Below, piece after piece: positions 13,601 through 23,803 of a stretch of DNA of 64,000 nt. Source of the stretch: Syngnathus acus. Taxonomy: Eukaryota; Chordata; Actinopteri; Syngnathiformes; Syngnathidae. The position numbers and the translations under genes are program-made. Location: positions 6,520,001-6,584,000 of the forward strand of contig NC_051106.1 of assembly GCF_901709675.1 (NCBI RefSeq), given 5' to 3'. The notes beneath the pieces were generated by a model. The model searched no databases and had not been told where the DNA came from. It was given only the letters and a program-made list of their open reading frames with translations. How positions within the stretch are numbered: the first letter of the stretch is position 1; the number at the start of each line of letters is the position of its first letter.

Positions 13601-14652
13601 TGTGTCTCTGGACAGGTCATTCATCATCACTTGAGGCGTGAGGAAGAACACACGCTTGGAGCGCCACATTTCCTGCCTCTGCTGGGCCGCTGTGGTGCCT
13701 GCGGAAACACAAGACGATAGTTATTACTTTGATTTTTTGTAACTTCCTGGGATGACCTGGGCTAAACTCGAACTCAATAAGGGCTTGTTTCCCCGTTGTG
13801 ATGAAGTGTTTAATCATACTTCCTTGACACCAATTCCCATTTTGGGATTTGCCATTTTGTGGCATCTCAGCGGGTGCCCTAGAAATAACCCAAAATGTGG
13901 ATAGGTGTTTTTTCCCCCCCAAATGCTTGGAATATGTTACACATGAAAACAACTATCAATAGTGAAGCATAAATATGGCAGGCGAGTGCTGTACCAGTCA
14001 GCTCAGCCATGTGACCCTGAGGGATGCCCATGACTTTGTAGCAAGCCTCAATCTGCTGCGCCACCAGTGGCTTGGTGGGGGCCATGAAGATGATCTTCCC
14101 AGCTGGATACCAACGATAAAAGTTGTACATCACAACCGCCGCGATAAATGTCTTCCCCAAACCTGTGGGGAGGCACACTAATGTGTTTTGGAACAATGCG
14201 GCCTTTGATATGTTGAGCTGGTAATCCCTAATCGGGAAGTTAGTAGGATAAATCCAAACTGTTGCAGAGGAGCTGTCAAAACCAGGGAAGTCTGGATAAG
14301 TGACGTTCCCAAATAATGGAGTGGAAGGCAGGTGCATCTGATCTTGGAGTGAGCTGACATTCTTCTTTTGTAGGTTCTCTTCGGCTTCAGTGACAGCAAT
14401 AATCATGAGATCGTCGTCGTCGTCTTCATCATCAAGAGAAGCTTTGGGAATTTCTGCTGTTTGACTTCTCTCTTTTTGAGCGTCTCTTGGTCCAAGCTCA
14501 GCCCAGAGTGGGTTTGGGGCAAGATTTCTTTGGCTCGCTTTGCGCGAACCAGCGACTTTTTTTCTTTCATTTGCAGGCCGAACGAGGTTAGTTGGAGTTA
14601 CAGACGCACCCCACGTCTGAAATAAAGTCCTCTGGTTAGAAGAAGAGCTCAT
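1686..14652 (-). CDS. fancm: Fanconi anaemia group M DNA translocase (FANCM), N-terminal 823 codons, partial at the left edge
   Basis: FANCM remodels stalled replication forks and anchors the Fanconi core complex. Thirteen coding exons are read right to left: 14652-13995, 13698-13526, 13379-13302, 13229-13071, 4050-3919, 3743-3611, 3539-3450, 3338-3234, 3152-2974, 2846-2640, 2528-2288, 2211-2060, 1847-1686. All have GT-AG borders with matching phases and sum to 823 codons. Visible motifs: the RTLFQTWG N-terminus shared with human FANCM, Walker A PTGLGKT at about residues 162-168, DEAH at about 264-267, the SAT box LALSATPG, the FANCM insert domain around [11 protein letters not shown], and helicase motif [10 protein letters not shown] at about 614-621. 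The visible part ends after the LSLSEWR motif (MM1-type region). The rest must lie beyond position 1. The ATG at 14652 is in the conserved N-terminal context. Intron 4 (4051-13070) contains another complete gene on the opposite strand. Confidence 0.95.
4051..6742. other. fancm intron 4, part left of the nested gene
   Basis: This non-coding stretch belongs to the 9,020-bp fancm intron and is also the 5' flank of the nested plus-strand gene. It holds short TG/CA runs near 4172 and 5288, an open frame at 5553-5906 that resembles no protein I know, and T-rich runs near 6282 and 6720. No TATA box is obvious immediately upstream of the nested gene's ATG. Confidence 0.5.
6743..10927 (+). CDS. SOUL/HEBP-family haem-binding protein, nested in a fancm intron
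   Basis: Five coding exons, 6743-6971, 9575-9669, 10286-10427, 10497-10680 and 10756-10927, with GT-AG borders and matching phases, give 273 residues. Residues 1-76 are glycine-rich, then acidic. From about residue 108 the protein follows the SOUL haem-binding fold family (HEBP1/HEBP2): the [13 protein letters not shown] strand, the GMSLPIV segment where HEBP1 has GMTVPI, the proline-rich loop after YYLP, and the C-terminal RQNEIWFLE that parallels the NEIW end of HEBP1. SOUL proteins bind haem or related tetrapyrroles; a more exact role is not visible here. The start ATG at 6743 is the first in frame. The gene lies wholly within fancm intron 4 on the opposite strand. I cannot decide which teleost SOUL paralogue this is, so no symbol is given. 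Confidence 0.87.
10928..12969. other. fancm intron 4, part right of the nested gene
   Basis: This stretch holds the 3' UTR of the nested SOUL-family gene and then ordinary intron sequence, including a short ATT repeat near 11938-11958. No exon of either gene is visible. Confidence 0.55.
11340..11728 (+). terminator. Candidate polyadenylation signals of the SOUL-family gene
   Basis: ATTAAA at 11340-11345 and AATAAA at 11723-11728 lie about 410 and 800 bp after the stop codon on the same strand. Either could end the transcript. The sequence alone does not show which is used. Confidence 0.45.
12970..12987 (+). promoter_or_regulatory. CTCF-like motif in fancm intron 4
   Basis: GACCACTGGGGGGCAGC matches the core CTCF consensus (CCACYAGGGGGCRC type) closely. 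It lies about 100 bp inside fancm intron 4, next to the exon ending at 13071. A near copy is found at 18913-18930. Binding is inferred from the motif only. Confidence 0.4.
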
Positions 14653-14983
14653 TTCCTCGAGTTATGTCCTAAATAAAACTTTTAGGAGGTTGGCGAGTGA
14701 GACAGCCATTGCTATCAGAAGATGCAAACAATTGGCTAGTTCCGGTTCACGTTTTCCAGAATATAAAGGTTGATACTCTCGAGCACATCCGGTTATATGT
14801 TTTATAAATTATTTTGGTTCCTAAGGTTTATAATTACTATATGACAAAATATAAAACAATTCTAACACCGATTAGGCGTCAGCGCAATTTTACTATTTTA
14901 ACATAACTTTTATTTTTTTAACATGACACCGGAAGTAAACTCAAAGCTCCCGCTTTCCACCGGCAAGTCATGTTACCATAGTG
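14653..14983. promoter_or_regulatory. Divergent promoter interval between fancm and iqcc
   Basis: Only 331 bp separate the start codons of fancm (minus, 14652) and iqcc (plus, 14984). The interval holds an ETS/GABP-type CCGGAAGT at 14929-14936, an inverted TTCCGG at 14740-14745, a further CCGG half site near 14788, and an inverted CCAAT box near 14731. No TATA box is placed for either gene. This pattern is typical of TATA-less bidirectional housekeeping promoters. Confidence 0.6.
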
Positions 14984-16619
14984 ATGCACGGGCTTGACTG
15001 GGAGCGTACACTTGTTCGTTTGCAGGTAATAACCTCGTTGCTAATTTCTCTGCTCGCGTACGATAAAGCAGCAAAGCTTTTTTATGACGGCGGCGATCAT
15101 GGCACTACCTTTCCGCTACGTTCGGCAATGCCGCTGTGGCAAACCAAAAACGATGCTAGCTGTTATTAGCATCGGGCTCATGTGTGTAGTTTGAGTCGAT
15201 TTGTCGGCTAGATGTACTATGTCGCATATGTATGTGATGATTATTAATAGGCAGGCACGTCGACCGTAAACAAACAGTGCTGCTCAGCTTCAGGCTACCT
15301 GACGTGACGTCATCGTTAGCCTGTGAGGAGGTCAAAAATCATTAGCCTTGACCTTTAACTTCCTTGCAGCTCCTTCTTACTTACTGTTTAATGCTATTCC
15401 AAGTTAAAGTTTACTGTCATACTAAACATAAAACTAGGAGAATTCAAAACATAGCTTGATCAGCTGTTCTATGTGTTCACGCAGGCTCGCGCACGCGGGC
15501 ATTTGGTGAGAGCTGAGCTGCGTCATGCACGGGTGGACTTTGAGGAAGTCGTGAAAGAGATAGATGGAGCTTTAGCCCACTTGGGGTGGAGGGACGCCAT
15601 CATCCCCACCCCCTACTTCACAGACACGGCAAGTCTACCTGTAAGAAATTCTGATTTGTCCACTGTCTTGCACCTTTCTCATGCCTTCTTTTTTTTCTAC
15701 CAGGATGACCCCCTACCCAGGAAAGTTCCAGGATCAGCTGTTGGAGCCTGCTCGCAGAATCCAGCGACGGGAGACGTAGCGCCGTTGTCTGAAGCTAGAG
15801 GAGGAAGTCATCGTCTGCAGACAACGGAAGTGCAGAAATACGACTCAGGGGTTAAACAACAAACTGAGGGGTGTTTACAAAGCAGCCATGTTCTTGAGGC
15901 AGGTCCGTACATGAACTCTGAAGAGGTCCTGGAGAGCACATTGGACTCCACCTCTATCTGGAGTAGCATGGATAGTCTTCCTCTTAAAGGTAACCCTGTG
16001 TCATTTGCAGAGATGGTTAAAGTACTCACACTTGAATAAATTGAGGGGGGGGAATGAATAAACTGTAAAATATCACCATATAATAGCATAAATAATTTGT
16101 CACCTCAAGGTTCGCCACGGGACCGCTTGGCCCAGGTGGTGCCTGCTACTCCGGAGACCCTGCGTTGCCATAGAGACGCCCTGACCATGGAGCTGCTGTG
16201 GCTGCAGCAGGCCATTGACAGCAGGAAAAAGGTGAGCCGCTGATGTAGTATTTCCCTTCATTTAATCAACGTTGGCCTTCCACCACGAGGCCGACGCTGG
16301 AGATTTACTACGGTGACATTTATGGTGCCTCAGTAAGTCAGTTGCGTTATTTATTTAATGACCACCAGCGGCCTTTTTTTCACACCAAGGTCGGTTTGTC
16401 CTCGCTGTTGTACAGTGGAACACACACAATCTTTTGCGGGGAAGACAGTAGATATTTATTCATTTCAAAATGAATTTTCCCACTAACATAAGTCATTAGT
16501 TTTTTGTTTGTAGAAATATTTGAGAATGACTTTACATGCCTTCTGAGCTGAATTATTTTTCTGTCTTTTGATCTCCCCTGCAGTACTTGACTCTGAAGGA
16601 CAAACTGAGCATGCACTGA
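14984..16619 (+). CDS. iqcc: IQ motif-containing protein C (IQCC)
   Basis: Five coding exons, 14984-15025, 15485-15640, 15704-15989, 16110-16231 and 16584-16619, with consistent phases, encode about 213 residues. The IQ calmodulin-binding motif spans the first intron: LVRLQ from exon 1 joins ARARGHLVRAEL from exon 2. It is followed by the IQCC signature (F-E-x-V-V-x-E-I-D-G and I-P-x-P-x-F). Near the C-terminus is the MELLWLQQAI motif followed by the SRKKYL block known from mammalian IQCC. The protein is much shorter than human IQCC (about 466 residues as I recall), ending soon after that motif. The ATG at 14969 opens only a three-codon frame, so 14984 is chosen. The function of the family is poorly known. 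Its neighbour dcdc2b is the same as in human. Confidence 0.9.
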
Positions 16620-16705
16620 AGTGGACCTGCATATTAATACGCCGTAAATGAATTGTGTAAACTGAAAGGCCAATTGTATATTTTGCATTGTTTTGTAAAA
16701 GAGTG

Positions 16706-16711
16706 AATAAA
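16706..16711 (+). terminator. iqcc: Polyadenylation signal of iqcc
   Basis: AATAAA lies 87 bp after the iqcc stop codon on the coding strand and is the first canonical signal downstream. Confidence 0.65.
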
Positions 16712-17955
16712 CATATTTTCTTACCATGGTGCTTCTTTTAATCTGTTGCTGTTGTCACATACTCCTGTTTGATTGTGATGTAACACAATCTGTGGAGGAA
16801 AATGGCTCGCTTGTGGATCAATAACATGATCCAATTTCCTGTTGGGTGAACAGTGATTGAATTGCACAGTTAACAATTCAATCAAAATATAATATTTAAA
16901 AATTGAACATTGCTGTGCACATTTTTAATATATTCCTAACATTATAGTTTCATGAAATCAAAATCTAAAAAAAATCATGGGAAATGTACTCATGAATAAA
17001 GTATATCTAATGAGGCATTTTAGAAATTGCACAATTGTTTTCCGTTTGATAATTAACATCTATCAACATCTTTCAGATCCAATTAAGTCAATAGTCCATC
17101 CATTTGACATTTTTTATTGTAATTGGTAGTTTTCCTTTGTTTTACATTATTTTTCTATCTGAAATTAGTTGTGTATTTATTTTCAAGTAAGCAATGCAAA
17201 CAATCATCATAATGGATCAGCCTCCCACATGCGGCAGGACCATCCCATTTACTCTGTCCCTTTTGTTGTGGTTGCTGCCAGTGGTTTGTTCCACGAAGCC
17301 ACTCACTGCTGGCCGCGCTGTCATGGCAACCAGGAAATACACAAGGCTGTCGGCTGTTATGCGTGTGTGTGTATGTGCGCGAATAGAAGAACGTGGTAGA
17401 TGTGCCACTACCACCAGAACCGTACAGAGGGGATTTATCTCTATCTTCAATTTGTGGTGTGTATCTGCAGAGTGTGTGTTCATGAATGTATAAATTTGAT
17501 TGGAGAATGTCATTTCTGTAGCCAATGTGTTCTGAATAGCTGACGCTAAACTGTAAGGCTTTGGAAATATGGGAATGTGATGTCTGGATATGGCCCGAAA
17601 GAGCGGTTGGACTGGCTTGAATGGGTTAAGAAATTTCAAAGGTCGTTGTAAAATCTCTTAAATTCTGGAATTTCCTTGTAAAGAAATTGAGGAATGTAGA
17701 ACATAGGGCTTGCTGAACGCTTTGGAATAGATAAGGATGGGGAATTTTGGGATGTTGGACTAGATAATGCTGAAAATGTGAGACTTAGAATGGTTTGAGT
17801 CATTCTTATTTTGGGGAATTTATTTTCTAATCTGGGGAATAGTTTCTAAGATGTGCTGGATGAGTAGGATATTTTTAGGATGTTTGAATGTTCTTCAGGA
17901 TTTACATTGTTAAATGTTTGTGTGTGTAGCAGCTTTGTAGTATTAAAAGGGCGCC
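16712..17955. other. iqcc-dcdc2b intergenic region with a C-poor degenerate repeat
   Basis: No gene is visible. From about 17500 to 17930 the plus strand is very poor in C and rich in G, A and T, with recurring GGAAT, TTTGGGATGTTGG and GGGGAAT words that look like a decayed minisatellite. The tract ends just before the dcdc2b start. Confidence 0.5.
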
Positions 17956-17966
17956 AAGATGGCGGC
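17956..17966 (+). promoter_or_regulatory. dcdc2b: YY1-type initiator element overlapping the dcdc2b start codon
   Basis: AAGATGGCGGC is the classic YY1 motif often found just downstream of transcription starts. Here its ATG is the dcdc2b start codon, which supports that start and suggests a very short 5' UTR. Confidence 0.5.
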
Positions 17967-20900
17967 CACGACGGCGCTACCCCCGGTGAAGAGCGTGGTG
18001 GTGTACAGGAACGGTGACCCCTTTTTTAGCGGCCGTCGCTTCGTGATCAACCAACGCCAGGTGTCCAGCATGGAGGCTTTCCTCAATGAGGTGACCCATA
18101 ATATCGGAGCCCCGTTGGCCGTCAGGACCCTGTACACCCCCAGGCAAGGCCACAAGGTCGCCGACCTCCAGGACCTACAGACGGGGGCCCAGTATGTTGC
18201 CGCCGGTTTTGAGAAGTTCAAAAAACTGGAGTAAGTAGCACCGGTAGCCAGTTTGGGGGTGGAAGTAAAAATACTTTATTATACTTAAACCATAACATGT
18301 TCTATGTGCTTTTATGTGTGTTTTCTCATGATGCAGCTACTCACACACGGGTGTGAAAAAGCAGCCGGCGACGCGTGAAGACACACAGGTAGGCCGGCTC
18401 ATCTTTCTTATTAAAACGTGTTCCCTGCTCAGTCCATTACTTATTGATCCAAGTGAGTCCAACTACAGGAATGCACCAGTGGACCTCCTACCGAGTCATG
18501 ATAAAAATAGACCCAATGTTTCATGGATGCTAATTCTGATTAATCCCACTTTGAAGAATTTGAAGCGCTGCTACTTTTTCTTCTTCTACGGCCTGAATTA
18601 AAAGAGTAACTGTGTAAGTGACTTGCTGCAGGCTTGCATGCCTGGTCTTGTGGTTGTTGTGGAGAACTGCAGCAAGCATTGCATCATGTGAAAGTTATTC
18701 TTAACAGTATGGTTAGCGTGTTAATCAGTGCATGTCTGGGCAAGTCCAAACAGCCGCTTATTTTCCGTGATGTAAACGTCACATACATCCTTGGACTCCA
18801 TTGGACACAATCCAGTTCACTTAATTAATGCTTGACATGCTTTTTATCTAGTTCATTAGTTGTTAAGTGATGACTGAAGGCAAAATTATACAAAAAAGAA
18901 ACTTTGCAACTTGACCACTAGGGGGCAGTCTAATGGTGAACAGTGGAAACACGACTTATTAGCGAAATGTCTCCCACAGGCAAAAATAATCCCGAGGCCT
19001 AATGTGTCAGCCAAATGGAGGAAGTTCGTTCCAGTGCCCTGCATTATACAGTAAGTACAAAAACACGCATTTATTCAACGTATTTGCGTGACGCCTGTAT
19101 GTAATATTTCAGCGTTTTACGCAATGGGGACCTCCTATATCCACCCTTCCGATTCATCATTCCCCGCAGCATGCAGCAAGACCTGGAGCAAATTCTCAGC
19201 ATGGTCACAGAGAAGGTCAGCTTACGGACAGGCGCTGTGCGAAGGTAAGGTAAAAATACAAAAATAAAAAACCCCGTGGGCAGAATAGCATTGTGACCGC
19301 TACGCGACTGTCAGGTTGTGTTCAGTGGAAGGGGTCACGATGACCTCGCCGGGGCAGCTGGAAACCGGACGCTGCTACGTTGCCGTGGGAACAGAGAAGT
19401 TCAAAAAGCTTCCATACATGGAGATGTTGGTCTCAAAAGCCACAGAGAGGTACTGTACTCTAATGTCGAAAGTTTATCAGTGGCTGAAATTTAATTGACT
19501 ATTAGGATTGACGAACGCAGGACATTTAAACTGATTAATTAAGTTTGAGATATTATCCTTTACTTGACATTGCTTTGCCTTTATTTCTAGGTATTACCCA
19601 GGAAGGAGACGGACACTGAGGAGAAATGTGGTGAATATCAATTTTTAGTTTTCTCCAAAATATTGAGACAAAAGTGTTGTGGCCGTGGCAGTTCAGTTAA
19701 ATTAAAATCTAACGTTTCCATTGTTGTCATTATGTTTCTTCACTGAAGTAGCTCTCCAGAAAGTCAATGTCAATCCGTCAGTCCATTTTGATGTTATTTT
19801 CTGTAGAACAGGAAGGAAGGAAGCGGTCCAGAAGACCAATGTAGCGATTCCGCTCTGCTCAACTCTCCAGAGGTAAAACAATTTAGCGTATTTCAATATA
19901 ATCGTGATGCCGAATCAATTGTTGTCCTGTTCCTATCAGTCAGACGAGCGGAGGGTGAAGTCGACGGGTTATGAAGCTGCCCCCCCACCGCAGGAGCAGC
20001 ACCTGACGGACCTGAGAGCTGGCGACACCAGGATTCAAAAAGCCAGAGGAACTCCGAGACCTCCCCACAGTAACGGACCCGGTCTGGACCCACCATCAAA
20101 CATCCTCGCGGTCTTTACTCAGCTGAATCTAACCCTCGGCGTTTTGTTTAAGTCTTTCGCGGCGTCTTTAAGCCGGGAGCACGGCGGAGGCGGAGGGAAG
20201 AGGTGAGAGGAGCAGAGGAGGTGCAGGAGGATGAGAATACAGCTACAGAAATTCCTGTTGATCAGGTTTGCTATATATGATTTGGTCACAATATATTAAA
20301 TTGCAAGGTGGATTTCTTTTTTTTTTTTTTTTAACCGTAACTTTGTCTTTTGTCCTAAAGAGAGCAGCAGAAATAGTGGAGGATGAAGAGCTGAACATCA
20401 CATATGACACTCTGAATGGCACACTGAAGGTTATAAAAAGAAGCATTCGATTATTAAGTTCTGGTTTGGCAATCAAGGTGTCGCACTTTTGCTATTTGAT
20501 AGTTACTGCCGTCAGAGCAAGATGAAGTGGAAACGACGGCGATAATACAAAGCAGAGAAGCGGAGTTTAACATTGAAAATCTGGTACACACACACACATT
20601 ATACTTTTTTTTTGGGGGGGGGGGGGCGGATTTCTTGTATGGTGGGTTTAATGTGAGCGTCTCTATTTAAAGGAGCCTGAGCTCAACAAGATGACTTTGA
20701 ACGCTCCCAATTCTCATCGAGAAATTCAGGGAAATACTTTGGACCATCAGGAGGAAAAGGCAAGTTTAACATGTACCACTCGGCTCCCTCTAGTGGTGTC
20801 TGAAAGAATCACTGCTTGAGTAGATTTCAGTTGTATTTAACGTAACTTTAATACATTTTCAAGGACTGTTTAAAAAAAAAAAAATGTATCAAGGTCCAAT

Positions 20901-21134
20901 TGCTATTAAACCTTTATACGAGATAAATCTGAAATGAATCATTAATTATACATTTTGGTTTTCATATATTCATATTTTGTAAGCCTCGTTTTTGATGAAT
21001 GATATTACTACACTAATTTATTTGAATGTTTTAATGTCATGATGGTGGTACAAATCTACTTTTTTTAACAGGAGGGTCCAAAAAGAGCACAGAACTACCA
21101 CCAGGGAGAAGGTCTAACTGAAGAACCATCATAA
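17959..21134 (+). CDS. dcdc2b: Doublecortin domain-containing protein 2B (DCDC2B)
   Basis: Thirteen exons give 431 residues: 17959-18230, 18337-18388, 18980-19050, 19113-19244, 19315-19449, 19591-19630, 19807-19872, 19940-20069, 20153-20265, 20361-20429, 20518-20583, 20673-20759, 21072-21134. Two doublecortin domains, which bind microtubules, are clear. The first (about residues 10-92) has [15 protein letters not shown] and [13 protein letters not shown]. The second (about 132-220) has [14 protein letters not shown] and [18 protein letters not shown]. The tail from about residue 230 is acidic, low complexity and probably disordered. The exon 8/9 junction (20069/20153) is the least certain. 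It was chosen because it keeps the frame, skips an in-frame stop and has a CTAAC branch point. Intron 12 begins with GC instead of GT. The family works in cilia and microtubule regulation. iqcc is upstream in tandem, and tmem234 is convergent downstream, as in human. Confidence 0.9.
18913..18930 (+). promoter_or_regulatory. CTCF-like motif in a dcdc2b intron
   Basis: TGACCACTAGGGGGCAGT is a close match to the CTCF core consensus, in the same orientation as the copy at 12970-12987. It sits in dcdc2b intron 2, 50 bp before exon 3. Such words are also scattered by short repeats in fish, so use as an insulator is only a possibility. Confidence 0.42.
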
Positions 21135-21272
21135 ACAATTGCTTTTTTTTTTTGCTTTCATCAAACTGTATTACAAAAAAAAAAAGAATCAAGTAATTAT
21201 TGTTTTCAGGAAGAAAATGTCCATTAAAAAAGTAGAACAAATACTTCGGGAAGTGTTTGTTTTAGTTCATGC

Positions 21273-21278
21273 AATAAA
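21273..21278 (+). terminator. dcdc2b: Polyadenylation signal of dcdc2b
   Basis: AATAAA lies 139 bp after the dcdc2b stop codon and is the first canonical signal on that strand. The nearest convincing minus-strand AATAAA for tmem234 is at 21329-21334, so the two convergent transcripts may end within about 60 bp of each other. Confidence 0.55.
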
Positions 21279-22051
21279 ACCATTTACAAAAGAATTAAAA
21301 GGTATTCAATTAAGTGTTTTTTGTGAGATTTATTTGGATACAGCTACACTATATTACACACAGCAATACACACATTTTTACCCACCCTTCAGAAAATAAT
21401 TAAAATTTTTCAGATGTCTTTTGTACACTGAAGGTCAGCTTAATAGTGGAAAATGTTCTGAAATTACTTTTCTATCACAAAAACCTGGCATATGAACAAC
21501 CGAGTGCAGGTCCTTTTTTTAATTAGGTTATTAAGTACATGATTCGTGCTTTTTAATTATTTTCTTATTTCAATGCAAATGTCAAGCATCAGTAAAGAAC
21601 AAAAATACTCCCACACTCATTTGGACACGGCTTCTATAGGAGCGCCATAAATCTGGTCAAGTTGTGGGAATGAACCCTGCGTGAACCCAGCCGCACTGTC
21701 ACACTCAACGGAACACGTCTTCACTTGTTTGCTTGGGCTTAGAAGTATGGTTCTGGTTGGGCACGCTGCTCGAATGCAAACTACCTTGATGAACGGACGG
21801 TGACCTCATTTTGACCAACATCAGCTAAGTCGAAAAAGGGCAGTTGCACTTTTTTTCTCAACATGAAGTAAATACCTTTCATGTCATCTCTCTGGAATTT
21901 CATCATGTGGACAAATAAAGGAATATCTTATTTTAACGTACCACAGATAAATTGAGGCGATGATCTTAGGATAGGCACAGATTCCGTTTTGATTTGCATT
22001 TCACTGGAAAGCGGTCGTCCCATCCCAGCTTTTATACATTCTGGAAGGTCA

Positions 22052-23147
22052 TCAGGACTGAGCTTGTGTGCCAACATCATCCATGGAGCCTATGATACAC
22101 AAAGTGACCCCAACCATAGTGAGGAACATTCCGGCAACAGCCTCTGAAAAGACACAAATAGATAAAGATAAAGAAGTTTGAACAAGGCTGATGAAGTTTG
22201 GAAAAGCAAACTAATGCATCACGATTGGACTGTACTCACGTTTGCCTCCAAAATGTTCGCCCAGCAACTTGCCAGTGAGCAGAGTCCACAGAAATGTGAG
22301 AGAGTTGGACACAGGGACAGCCAATGACAAATCTGAATAGCAAAAATGAAAATTAATATTAATTATAATAGCTAAAATATCCTCCCAAAAGATGAAGCTA
22401 AATAACAGCTAAATATGTTTGAATGAATGAATGAAAACAAGTGAATTATGATATCAATTATTCCAACAAAATTATGACTTTAACCTCAAATTAAATACAC
22501 AACTTTATATCAACAACAAAAAACAGTATAATGTCTCACCTGCTGTAGAAAGGGTATAATAGTAAACCAAAGAACCACTCTGGTTTAGGACAAAAGGGAT
22601 GAGATACTGACAATGGGAAAAGATGTTAGGGCATTTATGTTATTATAAAATTGAGAGAGAAACAGAGAGAAATGGAAGTGTGTTACCTTGACATTAAGGA
22701 AGAGAAACTTGAGCTCAGCAAGAAACTGAGCAACTTTGCCGGATTTGGACACATGTTCGATACCTTCAGTGCCTTTCTTCAGGAAAGGGTTGGTGCAGCC
22801 CCACAGCACGGAAACCAAAAGGAGGCTCAGCACTTCCACTAATGTACAACACACCTTAGGTCATTTAAATACGAAATTGTTTCATTATTCTTGTTACATT
22901 TTGTCACTGGACATGAATTGATGAGTTCCGGTGGAGGATGCTAACTTCCTTAGCATGAAGGCTAAGACGCTAGCTGGTAGATAATTAGCCTGTAATTAAT
23001 TTAACAACGTTAAACAGAATATTATTGATTTAATTATCTCATAAACATTACAGTTTAGATGATACCTACGTATAACTCGGGTTATATTCGCGCGGAGACA
23101 TTTCGAAAAGTAAAATGAGTTAGCCGCTTACCTCCAGTCACCATCAT
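22052..23147 (-). CDS. tmem234: Transmembrane protein 234 (TMEM234, UPF0546)
   Basis: Five exons read right to left, 23147-23132, 22838-22687, 22606-22540, 22332-22240 and 22143-22052, encode 139 residues, matching the human size. Four hydrophobic segments are seen, about residues 6-23, 57-78, 81-100 and 113-130. Conserved words include LLVSVLWGCTNPFLKKG, LFLN at the end of exon 2, NQSGSLVYY, LAVPVSNSL and GKLLGEHFGGK, all paralleling human TMEM234. It is a small multi-pass membrane protein resembling half of a drug/metabolite transporter fold. TMEM234 is reported as a glomerular (podocyte) protein in fish and mammals. Two ATGs are adjacent at the start (23147 and 23144). It faces dcdc2b tail to tail. 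Confidence 0.93.
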
Positions 23148-23797
23148 GAACCTGACATACTGATGGCGAGTTGCGTTCAAGACCGCTACCGTAAGGTTCG
23201 TTAAATTTAGTCACACTCGTACAAGTGTTGAAAGTTCATTAAAATTCAATTCAGTGCTATTATTTGTTTCAAAACGACTTATTATATTAAACAGCAGCAA
23301 ATTTAAGTATTCTATTTCTCAATTTATTCGGTATGTTCAGATCCCAGATATTACGCTTCTTGAACGCTCCCCTGTCGTTGTGCCTCTCAACATTAGGGGG
23401 CGTCATAACACAGATTTCTCTACCATCAATCATTTCTTTACATTTTAGAGAAATATTTAGCTATACATATATCATGACTACTTCGAACAACACTGCACTT
23501 ACAAAAAAGTACTACAGTTGCAAGGAGTAAATAATGATTTAAAAAATATACTGCGCAAAAATATATCTAAAATATACTTTTGAATATTGTTTGAAAATCA
23601 GTATGAACTATCAGATTTGTTCAAATCTGTTCAAATTAACTTTAAAAACATTTTATGACAAAAACATCAAGAAAATTATGTAAATTCAATTAATAATAAC
23701 CTCAATTTACTCACACATTCACAACCCACGTAGCCGGTACACTCTTTCCATCATCAGCTCAAACAGCAAGCTATATGCCAGAACATCCAGTTTCAGT
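23148..23797. other. Junction region between tmem234 and ncmap
   Basis: This AT-rich stretch between the tmem234 start and the presumed ncmap 3' end has no recognisable gene. It is where a block matching human 1p35.1 (iqcc, dcdc2b, tmem234) meets one matching human 1p36.11 (ncmap, rcan3, nipal3, grhl3). Confidence 0.5.
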
Positions 23798-23803
23798 TTT
23801 ATT
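23798..23803 (-). terminator. ncmap: Candidate polyadenylation signal of ncmap
   Basis: TTTATT on the plus strand is AATAAA on the minus strand, about 310 bp after the ncmap stop codon. Confidence 0.4.
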
